This document shows positions 35,226-44,674 of a stretch of 64,000 nt of DNA, piece by piece (within the stretch, counting starts at the first letter, position 1; the number at the start of each line of letters is the position of its first letter). The position numbers and the translations under genes were made by a program. The stretch is from Peptoclostridium sp. (GTDB taxonomy: Bacteria > Bacillota > Clostridia > Peptostreptococcales > Peptostreptococcaceae): the NCBI RefSeq assembly GCF_009881055.1, contig NZ_WXFG01000022.1:1-64000 (forward strand), given 5' to 3'. The notes below the pieces were generated by a model that was given only the letters and a program-made list of their open reading frames with translations, was not told where the DNA came from and searched no databases.

Positions 35226-36008
35226 ATGGCTAGCGACATTTTGGTCAAAACTAGAAAGCTAAATGAGATACTTCAAAAATCGGGCACAAATCCCGTTTCG
35301 TTTAGGGAGCTATGCAAGATACTGAGCGAGGTTCTGAATTCCAATGTATACCTGCTAAATGAAACAGGGAAAGTTCTGGGAATGGATCTGACTCATGTGA
35401 TGGATAGTTCAGCCGTGTTGGACGAAGAGACCGGCGAGGAAAAGTTCCATGCTGATGATGTGGAAAATCTGATGAAAATCAACCAGACTATATACAATGT
35501 TACAAAAGAAAAACTTATAGAAATTTTCAGGAACGAGCCGGAAAGCTCATACAACAAACTGGCGACAATAGTCCCGGTCGTGGGAAGCGGCAAAAGGCTG
35601 GGAACCCTTATACTCTCGAGATACGAGCAGGAGTTCAATGACGAGGACCTTGTGCTTGCGGAGTACAGCGCAACTATTGTGGGGCTTGAGATACTCAGGG
35701 CAAAAAGCGAGGAGCTTGAGGATGAGATGCGCAAGAAGGCTGTAGTTCAAATGGCCATAGGGACCCTTTCATATTCCGAGCTTGAAGCGGTGGAGCACAT
35801 ATTCGACGAACTCGATGGCATGGAGGGACTGCTTGTGGCCAGCAAAATTGCTGACAGAGTGGGAATAACCAGATCGGTAATAGTCAACGCCCTAAGAAAG
35901 TTTGAAAGTGCAGGAGTGATTGAATCAAGATCACTTGGAATGAAAGGCACCCACATAAAAATACTAAATGACAAACTCTTGGACGAGCTTAAGAAGCTAA
36001 AAGGGTAA
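35226..36008 (+). CDS. codY: Global regulator CodY
   Basis: A GTP- and branched-chain-amino-acid-sensing repressor of nutrient-limitation genes. It has 260 residues: a GAF ligand domain (1-150), a linker helix, and a winged helix-turn-helix near the C-terminus ([20 protein letters not shown]) with the near-invariant GMKGTHIK. The start ATG 35226 follows GAGGAGGG. The 172-base upstream gap contains a direct repeat TTTGAAAAAT (35135 and 35158), but no clear promoter pair or consensus CodY box. It ends with its own terminator. Confidence 0.97.
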   Translation: MASDILVKTRKLNEILQKSGTNPVSFRELCKILSEVLNSNVYLLNETGKVLGMDLTHVMDSSAVLDEETGEEKFHADDVENLMKINQTIYNVTKEKLIEIFRNEPESSYNKLATIVPVVGSGKRLGTLILSRYEQEFNDEDLVLAEYSATIVGLEILRAKSEELEDEMRKKAVVQMAIGTLSYSELEAVEHIFDELDGMEGLLVASKIADRVGITRSVIVNALRKFESAGVIESRSLGMKGTHIKILNDKLLDELKKLKG

Positions 36009-36030
36009 GATAAGACAGTAGGATTCGTAA

Positions 36031-36060
36031 AAAGTAGGGGCTTCCCTACTTTTGTTTTTT
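36031..36060 (+). terminator. Terminator after codY
   Basis: AAAGTAGGG, loop GCTT, CCCTACTTT and a T-rich run. The rarA ribosome binding site begins right after it. Confidence 0.85.
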
Positions 36061-36076
36061 GCTAGGAGGGGACAGC

Positions 36077-37366
36077 TTGAAACCACTTGCGGAGAGAATG
36101 AGGCCCAAAAGCCTGGATGATGTTATAGGACAAAGGCATATTCTGGGTGAAGGAAAGATACTTAGAAAGCTTATATTGTCCAAAAATATAATGAATATGA
36201 TATTTTACGGACCCCCCGGAACAGGCAAGACTACTCTTGCAAATGTCATAGCAGGCTATACGCACAAGCGGTTCTACAAGATAAATGCTACCGTAGCCTC
36301 CGTGGGCGACATAAAAGACATAATAAGTGATTCGAAAGGCCTACTAAATACAGCCGGAACACTTCTTTATATTGACGAGATACAGAATTTCAACAAAAAG
36401 CAGCAGCAGGTGCTGCTTGAATTCATTGAAACGGGAGAAATCAGCCTGATAGCCAGCACAACTGAAAATCCGCACCACTGCGTCTACAAGGCGATACTCA
36501 GCAGATCAAACGTTTTTGAGTTTAAGCCTCTTGGAAACGAAGATATAGCCATGGGCATGAAAAGGGCCATAAAGCTGCTTGAAGAGAATGATTTCGAAGG
36601 CTACAGCATAGAATACGACAATGACGCATTGTATGCCATAGCCGATTTTAGCGACGGGGATATGCGCAAGGCACTCAATCTTCTTGAAATTGCCGTATAT
36701 TCGCTCGAGGCCGGGGTGAACATGAACCTGCAGCTCGACAAGGCGGCTGTCATGGAATGCCTGAGCAAGAAGATGGTGTATTCTGACAGCTCGGGAGATT
36801 ACCATTACGATCTGCTGAGCGCATTCCAAAAATCGATACGCGGCAGTGATGTGAATGCAACGCTGCACTACATGGCAAAGCTTATAAAGACAGGGGACCT
36901 GCAGTCGATTACACGAAGACTGCTTGTGATAGCCGCTGAGGACATAGGCCTTGCATATCCGAATGCTATAACAATAGTTAAGTCATGCACGGATTCTGCA
37001 GCCCAGCTTGGATTCCCCGAAGCCAGGATCCCACTTGCCCAGGCCGCCATACTTTTGGCCACACTGCCCAAGTCAAATTCGGCAATTACAGCTATCGATG
37101 CCGCGCTGCGCGATATTGAAATTAAAAATACAGGCCAGATACCAATGCACATAAGATGCAACCATTACCAGGGAGCGGAAAGTCTGGGGAGGGGAGTTGG
37201 GTACAAATACCCGCATGACTATGAAAACGGCTATGTGCAGCAGCAGTATCTTCCGGAGGAGATCGCAGGTTCGGTTTACTATGTCCCGGGTGAAAACAAG
37301 TTTGAAAGAAGTCTTAGAGAACAGCAGGAGAGAATCAGGAAGCAGTCAAAATCCGCAAAAGAATAA
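36077..37366 (+). CDS. rarA: Replication-associated recombination protein RarA (MgsA)
   Basis: A AAA+ ATPase of the clamp-loader type acting at stalled replication forks. It has 429 residues. Walker A is GPPGTGKTTLAN, Walker B LLYIDEIQNF, sensor STTENPHH, and a C-terminal tetramerisation domain carries RCNHYQGAESLGRG. The start is taken as TTG 36077 after GGAGGGGA, because the only upstream in-frame start lies in the codY terminator T-run. No separate promoter was found between codY and rarA. Confidence 0.93.
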   Translation: MKPLAERMRPKSLDDVIGQRHILGEGKILRKLILSKNIMNMIFYGPPGTGKTTLANVIAGYTHKRFYKINATVASVGDIKDIISDSKGLLNTAGTLLYIDEIQNFNKKQQQVLLEFIETGEISLIASTTENPHHCVYKAILSRSNVFEFKPLGNEDIAMGMKRAIKLLEENDFEGYSIEYDNDALYAIADFSDGDMRKALNLLEIAVYSLEAGVNMNLQLDKAAVMECLSKKMVYSDSSGDYHYDLLSAFQKSIRGSDVNATLHYMAKLIKTGDLQSITRRLLVIAAEDIGLAYPNAITIVKSCTDSAAQLGFPEARIPLAQAAILLATLPKSNSAITAIDAALRDIEIKNTGQIPMHIRCNHYQGAESLGRGVGYKYPHDYENGYVQQQYLPEEIAGSVYYVPGENKFERSLREQQERIRKQSKSAKE

Positions 37367-37489
37367 TGATTATGTATAAAAACAATTTTTTGAATAAATT
37401 CATCAAATCTGTTAAAATCATAAAGTTGTATGTCACTGCATGCAATGTGTTTAAAACTATGACAATATGGTAACAATAAGTTATATAAA

Positions 37490-37503
37490 TGGTAACGCTT
37501 TCA
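37490..37503 (+). promoter_or_regulatory. Candidate cre (CcpA-binding) site upstream of pyc
   Basis: TGGTAACGCTTTCA matches 12 of 14 positions of the cre consensus TGWAANCGNTNWCA. It sits 14 bases upstream of the -35 box, about 56 bases before the predicted start point. GGTAAC also recurs at 37469 and 37505. Function is inference. Confidence 0.45.
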
Positions 37504-37517
37504 CGGTAACTAATCTA

Positions 37518-37546
37518 TTGAAAAATGAGGTCTGTTGTGATATCAT
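37518..37546 (+). promoter_or_regulatory. Promoter of pyc
   Basis: TTGAAA (37518-37523) and TATCAT (37541-37546) with a 17-base spacer. Confidence 0.7.
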
Positions 37547-37644
37547 TCTATTAATTTAAGCAGACTGAAATATAAAAAAAATAAATAAAAAAACATACGC
37601 TTAAATGCGAACAAATGCATATTTTGAGTTGGGAGTTGATGAGT

Positions 37645-40600
37645 GTGGTAAGAGAATTCAAAAAGGTGCTCGTGGCAAACCGTGGCGAGATTGCCATAAG
37701 GGTGTTCAGAGCATGTACAGAGCTAGGCATCAGGACTGTTGGAATCTATTCGAAAGAGGACAAATACAGCCTGCACAGAACAAAAGCAGACGAATCTTAT
37801 CTGATTGGCGAAGGAAAAGGCCCGATAGAGGCATACCTTGACATGGATGAGATAATCCATATTGCAAAGAAAAAAGGAGTAGACGCAATACATCCAGGCT
37901 ATGGATTTTTGGCTGAGAACTCTGAATTCGTTAGAAAATGTGAAAAAAATGGTATTGCCTTCATAGGTCCAAGCGCTGAAACAATGGAAAGCATGGGAGA
38001 CAAGATAAGCTCTAAAAAAATGGCCATGGAGGTAGGCGTGCCTACAATACCTGGCGTTGACCACGCCCTTGCAAGCAAGGAGGAGGCAAAGCAGGTTGCC
38101 GAAATGATAGGCTATCCTGTGATACTCAAGGCTTCAAACGGCGGAGGCGGCCGTGGCATGAGAATCATAGAGAAGGAAGAGGACCTCGAAATAGGCTTTG
38201 AAAGCGCTGTGAGCGAATCGCAAAAGGCTTTCGGAAGCTCAGCAGTGTTCGTGGAGAAATACCTTAGGAATCCAAAGCACATCGAGGTGCAGGTGCTAGG
38301 AGACAAGCACGGCAATATTGTTCACCTTTTTGAAAGGGACTGCTCAGTGCAAAGAAGGCACCAGAAGATAGTCGAGTATGCACCGGCCTTCTCTCTGCCT
38401 GATGATCTAAGGCTAAGCATATGCAACGACGCAGTAAAGCTTGCAAAGCACGTAAAGTATGCGAATGCAGGTACTCTTGAATTCCTTGTGGACAGCACAG
38501 GAAGCTACTACTTCATAGAGATGAACCCAAGAATACAGGTTGAGCATACTGTGACAGAGATGATAACAGGTATAGACCTTGTACAGAGCCAGCTTCTGGT
38601 AGCGCAGGGCTACGAGCTTGGAGGCTCTGAAATAAACATAAAGTCGCAGGACGACATCAAGATAAACGGCTACTCTATACAGTGCAGGATTACGACAGAG
38701 GATCCAAAGAACAACTTCATGCCTGATACGGGCAAAATAGACGTGTACAGAACAGGTTCGGGCTTTGGCATAAGGCTTGACGGCGGCAATGGATTTTCCG
38801 GCGCCGACATAACTCCTTTCTATGACAGCCTTCTTGTGAAGACTATTTCGTGGGACAGGACTTTCGAGGGTGCAGTAAGAAAAGCTGTGCGTTCTATAAA
38901 GGAGCTGCGTGTAAGGGGAGTTAAGACCAACGTGGGCTTCCTTGTAAACGTACTCAGCCATGAGAAGTTCAAGGCGGGTCAGTGCGATACGAACTTCCTT
39001 GACAAGACAAGAGAGCTGTTTGACATAGAAGAGAGTAAGGACAGAGCCACAAAGATATTGAACTTCATAGGCAATGTCGTTGTAAACGAAAGAAAAGGCG
39101 CAAAGCTGGAACTTGAAAACATTTCTGTTCCAGGCACTGAAGACATAGAGATTAAAAAAGGCTCAAAGGACATGCTGGATGAGCTTGGAGCCAAGGGCTA
39201 CTCTGAGTGGGTCAAGGCTCAAAAGAGACTTCTCATTACGGACACTACAATGAGGGATGCGCACCAGTCGCTTGTGGCCACAAGATTCAGAACCAGAGAC
39301 TTTGTAAAGATATCAGATGCAACAAGCAAATACATGAACGACCTTTTCTCGCTTGAAATGTGGGGCGGAGCTACTTTCGACGTTGCATACAGGTTCCTCA
39401 AGGAGTCTCCATGGGAAAGGCTTGAGATTCTTAGAAATAAGATACCTAACGTAATGTTCCAGATGCTCCTTAGAGCGTCGAATGCGGTAGGCTACAGAAA
39501 CTACCCTGACAACGTTATAAAGCAGTTCATAGAGGAGTCGGCCGCTTCAGGCATAGACGTCTTCAGGATATTCGACAGCCTTAACTGGGTTGAAAACATG
39601 AAGCTTCCAATCCAGGAAGCCCTTAAGACTGGGAAACTTGTAGAGGGATCTATATGCTATACAGGCAACATACTCGACGAGAGCAGACTCAAGTACAACC
39701 TCGACTACTATGTGAAAATGGCCAAGGAGCTTGAAGCTCAGGGCGTACACATGATAGCAATAAAGGACATGGCGGGACTTCTCAAGCCTTACGCAGCATA
39801 CAAGCTTGTCAAAACGCTCAAGGAAGAGGTTTCGCTGCCTATACACCTGCATACACACGATTCATGCGGCAATGGCGTTTCAACTCTTATGATGGCAGCC
39901 GAGGCGGGTGTAGACGTAGTCGACTGTGCGCTTGAAGCCATGTCGGGACTTACAAGCCAGCCGTCTATGAACAGCCTTATAGAGGCGCTCAAGGATACTC
40001 CAAGGGATACGGAGCTTAACCTTGACAACATAGTAAAAGTTGACGACTACTACAAGGAGCTCAGAAAGACCTACCTAAGCTTCGAGAGCGACCTTAAGAC
40101 TACTTCTGCCGAGATATACAAGTATGAGATACCTGGCGGACAGTACTCCAACCTCAAGCCGCAGGTGGAGAGCCTCGGACTTGGCGAGAGATTCCACGAG
40201 GTCAAGGAAAAATACAAGATGGCCAACGAGCTGCTTGGCGACATCGTAAAGGTTACTCCGACATCGAAAGTGGTGGGAGACCTGGCGATATTCATGGAAA
40301 AGAATGATCTGGACAATGAAAACATATACGAGCTTGGAAAGAACCTTTCGTTCCCTGACTCTGTAGTGGACTACTTCAAGGGAATGATAGGACAGCCTGA
40401 GGGCGGTTTCCCTAAAGAGCTTCAGGAGATAGTCCTAAAGGGAGACCAGCCTATATCATGCAGGCCTGGAGAACTTCTGCCTGACGAGGACTTCGAAGGC
40501 ATAAAAGCAGAGCTTGAGAAGAAGTTTGGCGTTAAGCAGACTATGAAGGATGTAGTGAGCTACTGTCTGTATCCTAAGGTTTATGAGGATTTCCTCGAGC

Positions 40601-41079
40601 ACAACCTCAACCAGTACACAGACGTGTCAAACCTTGAGAGCCACGTATTCTTCTACGGCCTCAGAAAGGACGAGGAGTGCGAAGTCGAGATAGAGGAAGG
40701 AAAGACTCTGTCAATTAGGCTAGTGGATATTGGAGAAACTAAGAAAAACGGCCAAAGGACAGTTACCTTCGAGCTTAACGGCATAAGAAGAGAAGTAGAC
40801 ATACAGGATAACAATGCCCAGTCTGCTGAAGACCATATCTTAAGGGCCGACATGAACGACCCGTTCCAGGTCGGCGCGAGCATACCTGGCAAGGTAATAA
40901 AAATACTTGTCAAGGAAGGCGACGCAGTAGTTGAGAACCAGCCGCTTATAGTCATAGAAGCCATGAAAATGGAGACTACAATTGTGTCTAAGTGCAACGG
41001 TCTAATAGACAAGGTATATGTAAACCAGAACAACATGGTTTCAGACAAACAGCTTCTTATATCGCTTAAAGAAGAATAG
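37645..41079 (+). CDS. pyc: Pyruvate carboxylase
   Basis: It makes oxaloacetate from pyruvate and bicarbonate, feeding aspartate and the aconitase-side reactions. The single chain has about 1144 residues. Biotin carboxylase (1-450) carries VANRGEIAIRVFRAC and the Gly-rich ATP loop (SNGGGGRGM). The carboxyltransferase domain (about 525-1000) begins LLITDTTMRDAHQSL. The C-terminal biotin domain has EAMKMET (biotinyl Lys about 1108). The start is ambiguous: GTG 37645 has ideal spacing (9 bases) from GGGAG, while the in-frame ATG 37639 is only three bases away. Confidence 0.95.
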   Translation: MVREFKKVLVANRGEIAIRVFRACTELGIRTVGIYSKEDKYSLHRTKADESYLIGEGKGPIEAYLDMDEIIHIAKKKGVDAIHPGYGFLAENSEFVRKCEKNGIAFIGPSAETMESMGDKISSKKMAMEVGVPTIPGVDHALASKEEAKQVAEMIGYPVILKASNGGGGRGMRIIEKEEDLEIGFESAVSESQKAFGSSAVFVEKYLRNPKHIEVQVLGDKHGNIVHLFERDCSVQRRHQKIVEYAPAFSLPDDLRLSICNDAVKLAKHVKYANAGTLEFLVDSTGSYYFIEMNPRIQVEHTVTEMITGIDLVQSQLLVAQGYELGGSEINIKSQDDIKINGYSIQCRITTEDPKNNFMPDTGKIDVYRTGSGFGIRLDGGNGFSGADITPFYDSLLVKTISWDRTFEGAVRKAVRSIKELRVRGVKTNVGFLVNVLSHEKFKAGQCDTNFLDKTRELFDIEESKDRATKILNFIGNVVVNERKGAKLELENISVPGTEDIEIKKGSKDMLDELGAKGYSEWVKAQKRLLITDTTMRDAHQSLVATRFRTRDFVKISDATSKYMNDLFSLEMWGGATFDVAYRFLKESPWERLEILRNKIPNVMFQMLLRASNAVGYRNYPDNVIKQFIEESAASGIDVFRIFDSLNWVENMKLPIQEALKTGKLVEGSICYTGNILDESRLKYNLDYYVKMAKELEAQGVHMIAIKDMAGLLKPYAAYKLVKTLKEEVSLPIHLHTHDSCGNGVSTLMMAAEAGVDVVDCALEAMSGLTSQPSMNSLIEALKDTPRDTELNLDNIVKVDDYYKELRKTYLSFESDLKTTSAEIYKYEIPGGQYSNLKPQVESLGLGERFHEVKEKYKMANELLGDIVKVTPTSKVVGDLAIFMEKNDLDNENIYELGKNLSFPDSVVDYFKGMIGQPEGGFPKELQEIVLKGDQPISCRPGELLPDEDFEGIKAELEKKFGVKQTMKDVVSYCLYPKVYEDFLEHNLNQYTDVSNLESHVFFYGLRKDEECEVEIEEGKTLSIRLVDIGETKKNGQRTVTFELNGIRREVDIQDNNAQSAEDHILRADMNDPFQVGASIPGKVIKILVKEGDAVVENQPLIVIEAMKMETTIVSKCNGLIDKVYVNQNNMVSDKQLLISLKEE

Positions 41080-41089
41080 ATCAAACAAC

Positions 41090-41123
41090 AAGGATAGCCT
41101 GAATTTTGGGCTATCTTTTTTTT
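41090..41123 (+). terminator. Terminator after pyc
   Basis: AGGATAGCC and GGCTATCT pair around an AT-rich loop, followed by a long T-run. Confidence 0.9.
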
Positions 41124-41133
41124 CGTGATAATA

Positions 41134-41162
41134 TTGACAACATTGTCCTAGGGATGTATACT
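41134..41162 (+). promoter_or_regulatory. Promoter of iscR-iscS-iscU
   Basis: TTGACA (41134-41139) and TATACT (41157-41162), 17-base spacer. Confidence 0.85.
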
Positions 41163-41174
41163 GAAAATGTAGTC

Positions 41175-41199
41175 AATCCCGATAGGTTTACTAGGGATT
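41175..41199 (+). promoter_or_regulatory. Operator-like inverted repeat, probable IscR site
   Basis: AATCCC-GATAG-GTTTA-CTA-GGGATT is an imperfect inverted repeat about 5-30 bases downstream of the predicted start point of the isc operon. Rrf2-family operators commonly have this form (a TAGG/CTA core with flanking arms), and the first gene encodes an Rrf2 protein. Autorepression is inferred. Confidence 0.6.
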
Positions 41200-41234
41200 A
41201 AAGATATGAAATATCCCACAGACGGGGTGATATA

Positions 41235-41684
41235 ATGATACTTTCGACAAAGGGCAGATACGGACTTAAGGCAATGTTTGTCCTGGCTCTAAACGAAGGC
41301 AAAGGGCCCATACCGCTAAAGCAGGTGGCCAAGGAACAGCACATATCCGAGCAGTATCTGGAGCAGTTAATGAGCACTCTGAAAAAGGCGAAGCTAGTAA
41401 AGAGCGTAAGGGGTGCCCAGGGCGGATATCTTCTCTACAGGGATGCACAGACCATAAGCGTAGGAGACGTCATAAGGGTACTTGAAGGCCCGATGGTTCC
41501 ATCAGAATGCGTGGCTGATGAGGATTCGAGCTGCGACAATGCGGACTTCTGCGTCACAAAGGAAGTTTGGGAGAAGATGAAATCAAGCATAAATTCCGTA
41601 ATGGACGGAATCACATTAAAGGACATGGTCAACGACCACCACAAAAAAATGGAAGCAGGCAGCAGGCTAAAACTCAAGGAATAG
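41235..41684 (+). CDS. iscR: Rrf2-family Fe-S regulator IscR
   Basis: It has 149 residues. The winged helix-turn-helix spans about 1-80. Three cysteines (Cys92, Cys100, Cys106) are set for Fe-S cluster binding, and Glu43 in YLEQL corresponds to the E. coli IscR residue that tunes site choice. It is the first gene of iscR-iscS-iscU. It should sense cluster supply and repress the operon through the inverted repeat at 41175. CymR-type cysteine regulators lack these three cysteines, which argues for IscR. The start ATG 41235 follows GGGGTGAT. Confidence 0.9.
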   Translation: MILSTKGRYGLKAMFVLALNEGKGPIPLKQVAKEQHISEQYLEQLMSTLKKAKLVKSVRGAQGGYLLYRDAQTISVGDVIRVLEGPMVPSECVADEDSSCDNADFCVTKEVWEKMKSSINSVMDGITLKDMVNDHHKKMEAGSRLKLKE

Positions 41685-41696
41685 GAGATGGATGTT

Positions 41697-42893
41697 ATGG
41701 AAAAGAAACGAATTTACATGGACTATGCAGCTACAACTCCGATAAAAAAGGAAGTAGTAGACGCGATGATGCCGTATCTTACAGAGCATTTTGGTAATCC
41801 ATCTAGCGTACATGGATTTGGAAGGGATGTCAAAAAGGCAATAGACGAATCAAGAATGACTATTGCCAAAGCCATAAATGCGGCTCCGGAAGATATATTC
41901 TTTACAGGGGGCGGCTCAGAATCAGACAACATGGCAATAAAGGGAATAGCTTTCGCATACAAGGACAAAGGCAATCATATCATAACCTCCAAAATAGAGC
42001 ACCATGCAGTGCTCCATACGTGCGAATACCTTGAAAAGCATCATGGCTTCGAGGTTACATACCTTGATGTCGATAAGGACGGAATAATAAGCCTAGATGA
42101 GCTCAGTGCTGCAATAAGCGACAAAACAATACTGATAACAATAATGCAGGCAAACAACGAAATAGGCACGGTTCAGCCTGTTAAAGAGATAGCGGAGCTT
42201 GCCAGGGAAAAGGGAGTATTCTTCCATACTGATGCTGTTCAGGCTCTTGGCAATATAGAAATAGACGTCAAAGACATGGGTGTCGACCTGATGTCGTTTA
42301 CAGCCCATAAGATATATGGTCCAAAGGGAATAGGAGCTCTCTATATGAGAAAAGGGATTAAGCTTCATCCGCTGATTCATGGAGGCTCGCAGGAGAGGAA
42401 AAAAAGGGCCGGCACAGAAAATGTGGCAGGAATCGTAGCATTTGCCAAGGCTGTAGAGCTGGCAACAAAGGATATAGAAGGCCATGCCAGCAGACAGATG
42501 CAGCTTAGAGACCACCTAATAGACAGCGTGCTCAGCAGAATTCCGCACACAAGACTTAACGGTCACAGACAAAAGAGGCTTCCTGGAAACGCCAATTTTT
42601 GCTTTGAGTTTATTGAAGGAGAATCAATACTTCTTAGCCTTGACCTTTTAGGAGTTGCAGCTTCAAGCGGTTCTGCATGCACATCCGGTTCGCTTGACCC
42701 GTCGCACGTGCTAATGGCGCTAGGACTGCCTCACGAGATAGCACACGGCTCTTTGAGGCTTACTATAGGCGACATGACGACTAAGGAAGATATTGATTTT
42801 GTGGTGGACAATCTTGAGAGGATTGTTATAAGGCTAAGGGAACTTTCGCCGCTGTATGATAAATTTGTTAGGGAGGAAAGCCAACATGTATAA
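41697..42893 (+). CDS. iscS: Cysteine desulfurase IscS
   Basis: A PLP enzyme that removes sulfur from cysteine for Fe-S clusters and tRNA thiolation. It has 398 residues from ATG 41697. The ATG at 41688 is rejected because GGAG abuts it. The cofactor Lys205 lies in FTAHKIYGPKG and the persulfide Cys328 in SSGSACTSGSLDPSHV. It follows iscR, overlaps iscU by eight bases, and lies 0.5 kb before mnmA, which uses its sulfur. Confidence 0.95.
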   Translation: MEKKRIYMDYAATTPIKKEVVDAMMPYLTEHFGNPSSVHGFGRDVKKAIDESRMTIAKAINAAPEDIFFTGGGSESDNMAIKGIAFAYKDKGNHIITSKIEHHAVLHTCEYLEKHHGFEVTYLDVDKDGIISLDELSAAISDKTILITIMQANNEIGTVQPVKEIAELAREKGVFFHTDAVQALGNIEIDVKDMGVDLMSFTAHKIYGPKGIGALYMRKGIKLHPLIHGGSQERKKRAGTENVAGIVAFAKAVELATKDIEGHASRQMQLRDHLIDSVLSRIPHTRLNGHRQKRLPGNANFCFEFIEGESILLSLDLLGVAASSGSACTSGSLDPSHVLMALGLPHEIAHGSLRLTIGDMTTKEDIDFVVDNLERIVIRLRELSPLYDKFVREESQHV

Positions 42894-43323
42894 TGAAAAA
42901 GTAATCGAATATTTTGTTCATCCAAGAAATGCAGGAGTTTTAATAGACGCTGACGGAATAGGTGAAGCGGGAAGCCCGGCGTGCGGAGATGAAATGAAGG
43001 TATATTTAAAAATAGAAAATGATGTAATAGTAGATGTCAAGTTCCAAACATACGGCTGCGCCTCTGCTATTGCAAGTTCAAGCATGGCTACTGAAATGAT
43101 AAAGGGCAAGACTATACAAGAGGCTCTTGCCGTTACAAACAAGGATGTAATAAATGCACTTGGAGGCCTGCCAGCTCCTAAGATTCACTGTTCTGTACTA
43201 GCCGAGCAGACAATAAAAAGAGCTATACTTGATTATGCAAAAAAGCACAACATAACAATTGAAGGTATTGACAGCAAGATACTTGAGGATGACGCACACG
43301 ACCACGGACATGACGAAGAATAG
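42886..43323 (+). CDS. iscU: Fe-S cluster scaffold IscU (NifU N-terminal type)
   Basis: It has 145 residues from ATG 42886 after GGGAGGAAAG. Three cluster ligands are present: Cys33 in GSPACGDEM, Cys58 in YGCASAI and Cys102 in HCSVLAEQ. An acidic, His-containing tail (DDAHDHGHDEE) follows, a feature of clostridial IscU. There is no hscAB, iscA or fdx in the cluster, so this is the minimal three-gene form. Confidence 0.94.
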   Translation: MYNEKVIEYFVHPRNAGVLIDADGIGEAGSPACGDEMKVYLKIENDVIVDVKFQTYGCASAIASSSMATEMIKGKTIQEALAVTNKDVINALGGLPAPKIHCSVLAEQTIKRAILDYAKKHNITIEGIDSKILEDDAHDHGHDEE

Positions 43324-43332
43324 ACTAATACC

Positions 43333-43360
43333 AAAAAGACCTGTAAAGCAGGTCTTTTTT
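43333..43360 (+). terminator. Terminator after iscU
   Basis: AAAAGACCTG, loop TAAAG, CAGGTCTTTT and T-run. Confidence 0.92.
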
Positions 43361-43361
43361 C

Positions 43362-43390
43362 TTGATAAAGCCACATTGATGATGTAGTAT
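43362..43390 (+). promoter_or_regulatory. Promoter of mnmA
   Basis: TTGATA (43362-43367) and TAGTAT (43385-43390) with a 17-base spacer. Confidence 0.6.
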
Positions 43391-43430
43391 TAATTATTAT
43401 GTAAATATGAAATTGAAGACAGGTGGGAAT

Positions 43431-44507
43431 ATGAACAATAAAGTTATGATAGGTATGAGTGGGGGAGTCGACAGCTCAGTCGCTGCTTATCTGCTCAAGG
43501 AGCAAGGCTATGAGGTGATAGGCGTATTCATGAAGCTCTGGGAGGGCCAGCACGAGACTGAAAGAGCCTGCTGCTCGCTTTCTGCGGCTGAGGATGCCAG
43601 AAGAGTGGCAGACAGGATAGGCATACCCTTTTACGTTATAAACATGAAAAAGCCTTTTATGGAGAAGGTGGTAGATTACTTTGTGGACGAATACCTCCTG
43701 GGCAGAACGCCGAATCCGTGCATAGCATGCAACAAGCACATAAAATTTGATGAATTTCTTAAAAAAGCAATAATGCTTGGCTGTGACCATGTGGCCACAG
43801 GCCATTATGCGAAGGTGGAGTACAGCAGCGAGCACGGCAGGTTCTTACTGAAAAAATCGGCTACGGACGAGAAGGACCAGACATACGCCCTCTACAATAT
43901 GACACAGGAGCAGCTCAGCAGGACTGTGCTCCCGCTTGGAACCTACAACAAGGGTCAAATCAGAGAGATAGCAGCAAATATAGGTCTTGTAACGGCCAAC
44001 AAACCGGACAGCCAGGAGATATGCTTTGTGGAGGACAACGACTACGCGTCCTTTGTAAAAAGCAGATCAAATAAGAAAATACAGCCGGGCAATTTCGTTG
44101 ACAGACAGGGGAATGTGCTTGGAAGGCATGAAGGCATAATCAAATATACCATAGGCCAGAGAAAGGGCCTCGGAATAGCACTTGGTTGGCCGGCATACGT
44201 TGTGGATATTGATTCTGAGACTAATTCGGTGGTGCTGGGCACAAACGAAGAGGTGTTCAAAAAAGGGCTTGTGGCAGATGACGTCAACTTAATAGCTTAT
44301 GATAGGATAGAAGACGGCATGAAGGTGGAGGCCAAGGTAAGATATAATGCCAGACCGAAACCGGCTACTGTCTACAATGTTGACGGAGGCAGAATAAAAC
44401 TTGTGTTTGATGACAGGGAAAGAGCAATAACTCCTGGACAGTCTGTTGTCATGTACCAAGGCGATATAGTGGTGGGCGGAGGCATAATAGAAAGCTCTAT
44501 TGTGTAA
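43431..44507 (+). CDS. mnmA: tRNA 2-thiouridylase MnmA
   Basis: It thiolates U34 of tRNA Lys, Glu and Gln. It has 358 residues from ATG 43431 after AGGTGGG; a longer reading lacks a ribosome binding site. The PP-loop is [10 protein letters not shown], and the catalytic cysteines are Cys97 (NPCIAC) and Cys198 (SQEICF). Sulfur should come from IscS just upstream. It has its own promoter. Confidence 0.95.
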   Translation: MNNKVMIGMSGGVDSSVAAYLLKEQGYEVIGVFMKLWEGQHETERACCSLSAAEDARRVADRIGIPFYVINMKKPFMEKVVDYFVDEYLLGRTPNPCIACNKHIKFDEFLKKAIMLGCDHVATGHYAKVEYSSEHGRFLLKKSATDEKDQTYALYNMTQEQLSRTVLPLGTYNKGQIREIAANIGLVTANKPDSQEICFVEDNDYASFVKSRSNKKIQPGNFVDRQGNVLGRHEGIIKYTIGQRKGLGIALGWPAYVVDIDSETNSVVLGTNEEVFKKGLVADDVNLIAYDRIEDGMKVEAKVRYNARPKPATVYNVDGGRIKLVFDDRERAITPGQSVVMYQGDIVVGGGIIESSIV

Positions 44508-44522
44508 TTAGGGACTATCATA

Positions 44523-44551
44523 TTGACACATCAAGACTCGTTGTATTAATA
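44523..44551 (+). promoter_or_regulatory. Promoter of alaS
   Basis: TTGACA (44523-44528) followed 17 bases later by TTAATA (44546-44551). Confidence 0.6.
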
Positions 44552-44592
44552 TTTATAGTAATAGCTTGCCGCTGTTTAAATGCTTAATAAAC

Positions 44593-44647
44593 GGGATAAA
44601 CATATAATCCCTGGCCAGATTTTAACTGTGGCGAGGGATTTATTTTT
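44593..44647 (+). promoter_or_regulatory. Attenuator-like leader of alaS
   Basis: A terminator-like hairpin pairs AATCCCT-GCCA (44606-44616) with TGGC-AGGGATT (44628-44640) and is followed by TATTTTTA. An upstream GGGAT (44593-44597) can instead pair with ATCCC (44607-44611), destroying the terminator. There is no T-box bulge, and the leader is only about 120 bases. The effector is unknown. Confidence 0.45.
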
Positions 44648-44674
44648 AGATGATGAACTTTAAGGAGGCAGTGT

